A model generated the notes under the pieces. That model was not told the origin of the DNA and made no database searches. It saw nothing but the letters and a program-made list of their open reading frames with translations. This document shows, piece after piece, positions 62,402 to 64,000 of a stretch of 64,000 nucleotides of DNA. The position numbers and the translations under genes are program-made. Source of the stretch: Paraspadella gotoi (lineage: Eukaryota > Chaetognatha); assembly GCA_051294375.1 (NCBI GenBank), contig CM119266.1, forward strand, positions 15,996,760 to 16,060,759, read 5' to 3'. The first letter of the stretch is position 1; each line of letters starts with the position of its first letter.

Positions 62402-64000
62402 TAATAATAATTCCTGCAACGCTAACCGGAACTCGTTTTCCGTTTCGGAAAAAAAAAAACCTCAAAAAATAGAGAAAAATAAATCTCGACATTCCAGACA
62501 TTTTATTTCTTTATTAATAAATTAGCGGGCACCTTATGAGCCTTAACCGGTTAGAAGTTTCCTAACTTTTTTCTTTCTTTCTCCTTCTCGAGAGTTTTCA
62601 GTAATTGAGTCTGTGTTTTTCTTGAACGGTGACTCCTTTCACCAATCAATCAATTTTCCGTCCAAGGCTATTAGTCGATGTTATTAGAGAAATGATTGGC
62701 GATGCGATCGTCAACCTGATTGGAAATACGTGATTAGATTAAATTATGGAACAAAGTAACAGCGAAAGATTTATTAGAAGAGTGGTGGATATCAATTAGA
62801 CTGGGAAAGGAAGTTTCGATGTGATTTTAGTGAAAAGATTTGTCCAAGTGATTTAAAACGATAACTTTTGAAAAACTATTTACGTATTTATGCTTCACCG
62901 AAAAGCAGAACTTATTATCGAATTTAGTTACGAATTCCGAAAAGTTTCTTCTTGACGGATTTTCTTTGCCTGTCCCACCGAAATTATCTAGAAAACAAAA
63001 AAGGAAGGAAAAAAAATTGGGGAAAAAAAAACAAAAAAACTTTCTTAACCTTTTCAGTGACGGAAAATTAGCAGATGTTACTTACGAAATTATTCAAGGG
63101 AAAAAAATCACGTTTTTCTTCGTCTTGAAATTTTTCAGGTTCTTAGGACTTTTGAAAAAAAATGGCTGCGAAAAAATCACTACTATGTAGTGTGATGAGA
63201 GAATTTTAAGTGGATCTTTGTTAGAGTTTTGAAAGTTAAAGGGTTTTATAAATTGAACTACTTTAAAGAGAAAACATGATTTATTAAGTTATGTTCCTTA
63301 GGCAAGAATTATAACAACCGGAAAACTTTATATTTTCCGAAGTCGGAGAAATCAAAGCGTAAAAAGTTCACTGGGTGAATAGTGAGTCATACTTTTATCT
63401 CTCCCACCTAGCTCCTACCAGCCTTCCCCCCCCTAAAAAAATACCCCCTTTTAACGTCATTTTTATTTTGAAAAAAAAATGTTATCGAGTTATTTTTCTA
63501 TATTTTTCTACACTTACGACAGAAACCCACACACGGCGATTGAGATTTTAGGTGGACTGCGAACGACCTGAGAGAGAATATTGTGAATAGAGATTCTGCG
63601 GAGCTCTACGGTAACAGACAATAATAAATAAGTTTGTTACGGTCGTCGCTCCCTCAGGACGCGTTCGTCGTCGTCGCCTCGCGGCGGCGAAAAAAGAAAT
63701 ATTTTCTCAGACTCGGGCACCGATTTTTGTGTCACCGGAAATAAGTTCTTTGAAGATGGAGAATGAAATGTTGTTTAAAGTTTGTAATCTAATAAGAGGC
63801 TTCGGATCTAGAGCTTCATATTCGATTATGACTCATAAGAAAAATATTAATTATGTTTGCTGTCGTGTGTTTAAAAATAAGACGCTCTGCAATACTAAGT
63901 TTGAAGAGGCTGGTTTTACAGGCGCCACACCCACAGCGGTGTCACTCGTGGCAACGCGAGACAGCATGTTCATGTAGTCCAGAGCTTTGGATCTGGCAGT
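61461..64000 (+). repeat. Repeat set 2, segment P, copy 3 (cut by window end)
   Basis: Starts at the same base as P copy 2 (GAGAGACTTTTATTTCGCAG) but after a different left neighbour. Over 2.5 kb it shows only a couple of differences from P copy 2, for example CACGTTTTTC versus CACGTTTTGC near 63110. Confidence 0.95.
63902..64000 (-). mobile_element. SINE-like insertion, truncated by window end
   Basis: The first 99 bases of the block described at 55255-55510, preceded by the same AAGTT at 63897-63901. Confidence 0.7.

Overview
The window is nuclear DNA of an intron-bearing eukaryote, most likely an invertebrate animal. The signs are short GT-AG introns, tRNA-derived SINE-like elements, undepleted CpG and a very dense load of (GA)n/(CT)n microsatellites. 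No bacterial operon, plasmid, phage or CRISPR feature was seen. I cannot name the species. Most long open frames are by-products of dinucleotide or trinucleotide repeats (Ser/Leu on the CT strand, Arg/Glu on the GA strand) and are not annotated as genes.

Only one gene is well supported. It is a three-exon plus-strand gene at 4866-5568 encoding a 126-residue protein that I do not recognise. Both introns are GT-AG and phase-coherent, and the second contains a perfect 26-bp-arm hairpin. Three further pieces are offered as weak exon or ORF candidates (about 2582-2790 minus, 15614-15961 plus, 20191-20612 plus). Each has a consensus splice donor or a protein-like open frame but no recognised homology.

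Layout: 1-4750 is repeat-rich and non-coding. 4753-5568 holds the three-exon gene. 5569-21592 is mostly non-coding, with many GA/CT arrays and an N gap at 12704-12881. 21593-35654 is one locus present three times in direct orientation (21593-27158, 27184-32899, 32925-35654), with runs of N between the copies. 35655-39528 is single-copy. 39529-64000 is built from one locus of about 8.6 kb, here split into P (39.5-45.2 kb, 52.8-58.7 kb and 61.5 kb to the end) and Q (58.7-61.5 kb). Q also occurs inverted, giving two large fold-back palindromes centred near 48.65 and 51.9 kb.

The copies differ mainly by one-base indels in homopolymers and by microsatellite length. Their borders coincide with N gaps of exactly 25 bases, or with abrupt joins that share the same contig end. 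I read most of this repetition as uncollapsed haplotypes plus gap-filling or missed-adapter artefacts, not as biological amplification. At least one difference looks genuinely allelic: a SINE-like insertion of 256 bp with a 5-bp target-site duplication is present at 55255-55510 and 63902-64000 but cleanly absent at 41992. I found no convincing undescribed functional system. The strongest leads are the unrecognised three-exon gene with its intronic hairpin, the SINE-like insertion, and the promoter-like block at 47960-48115.
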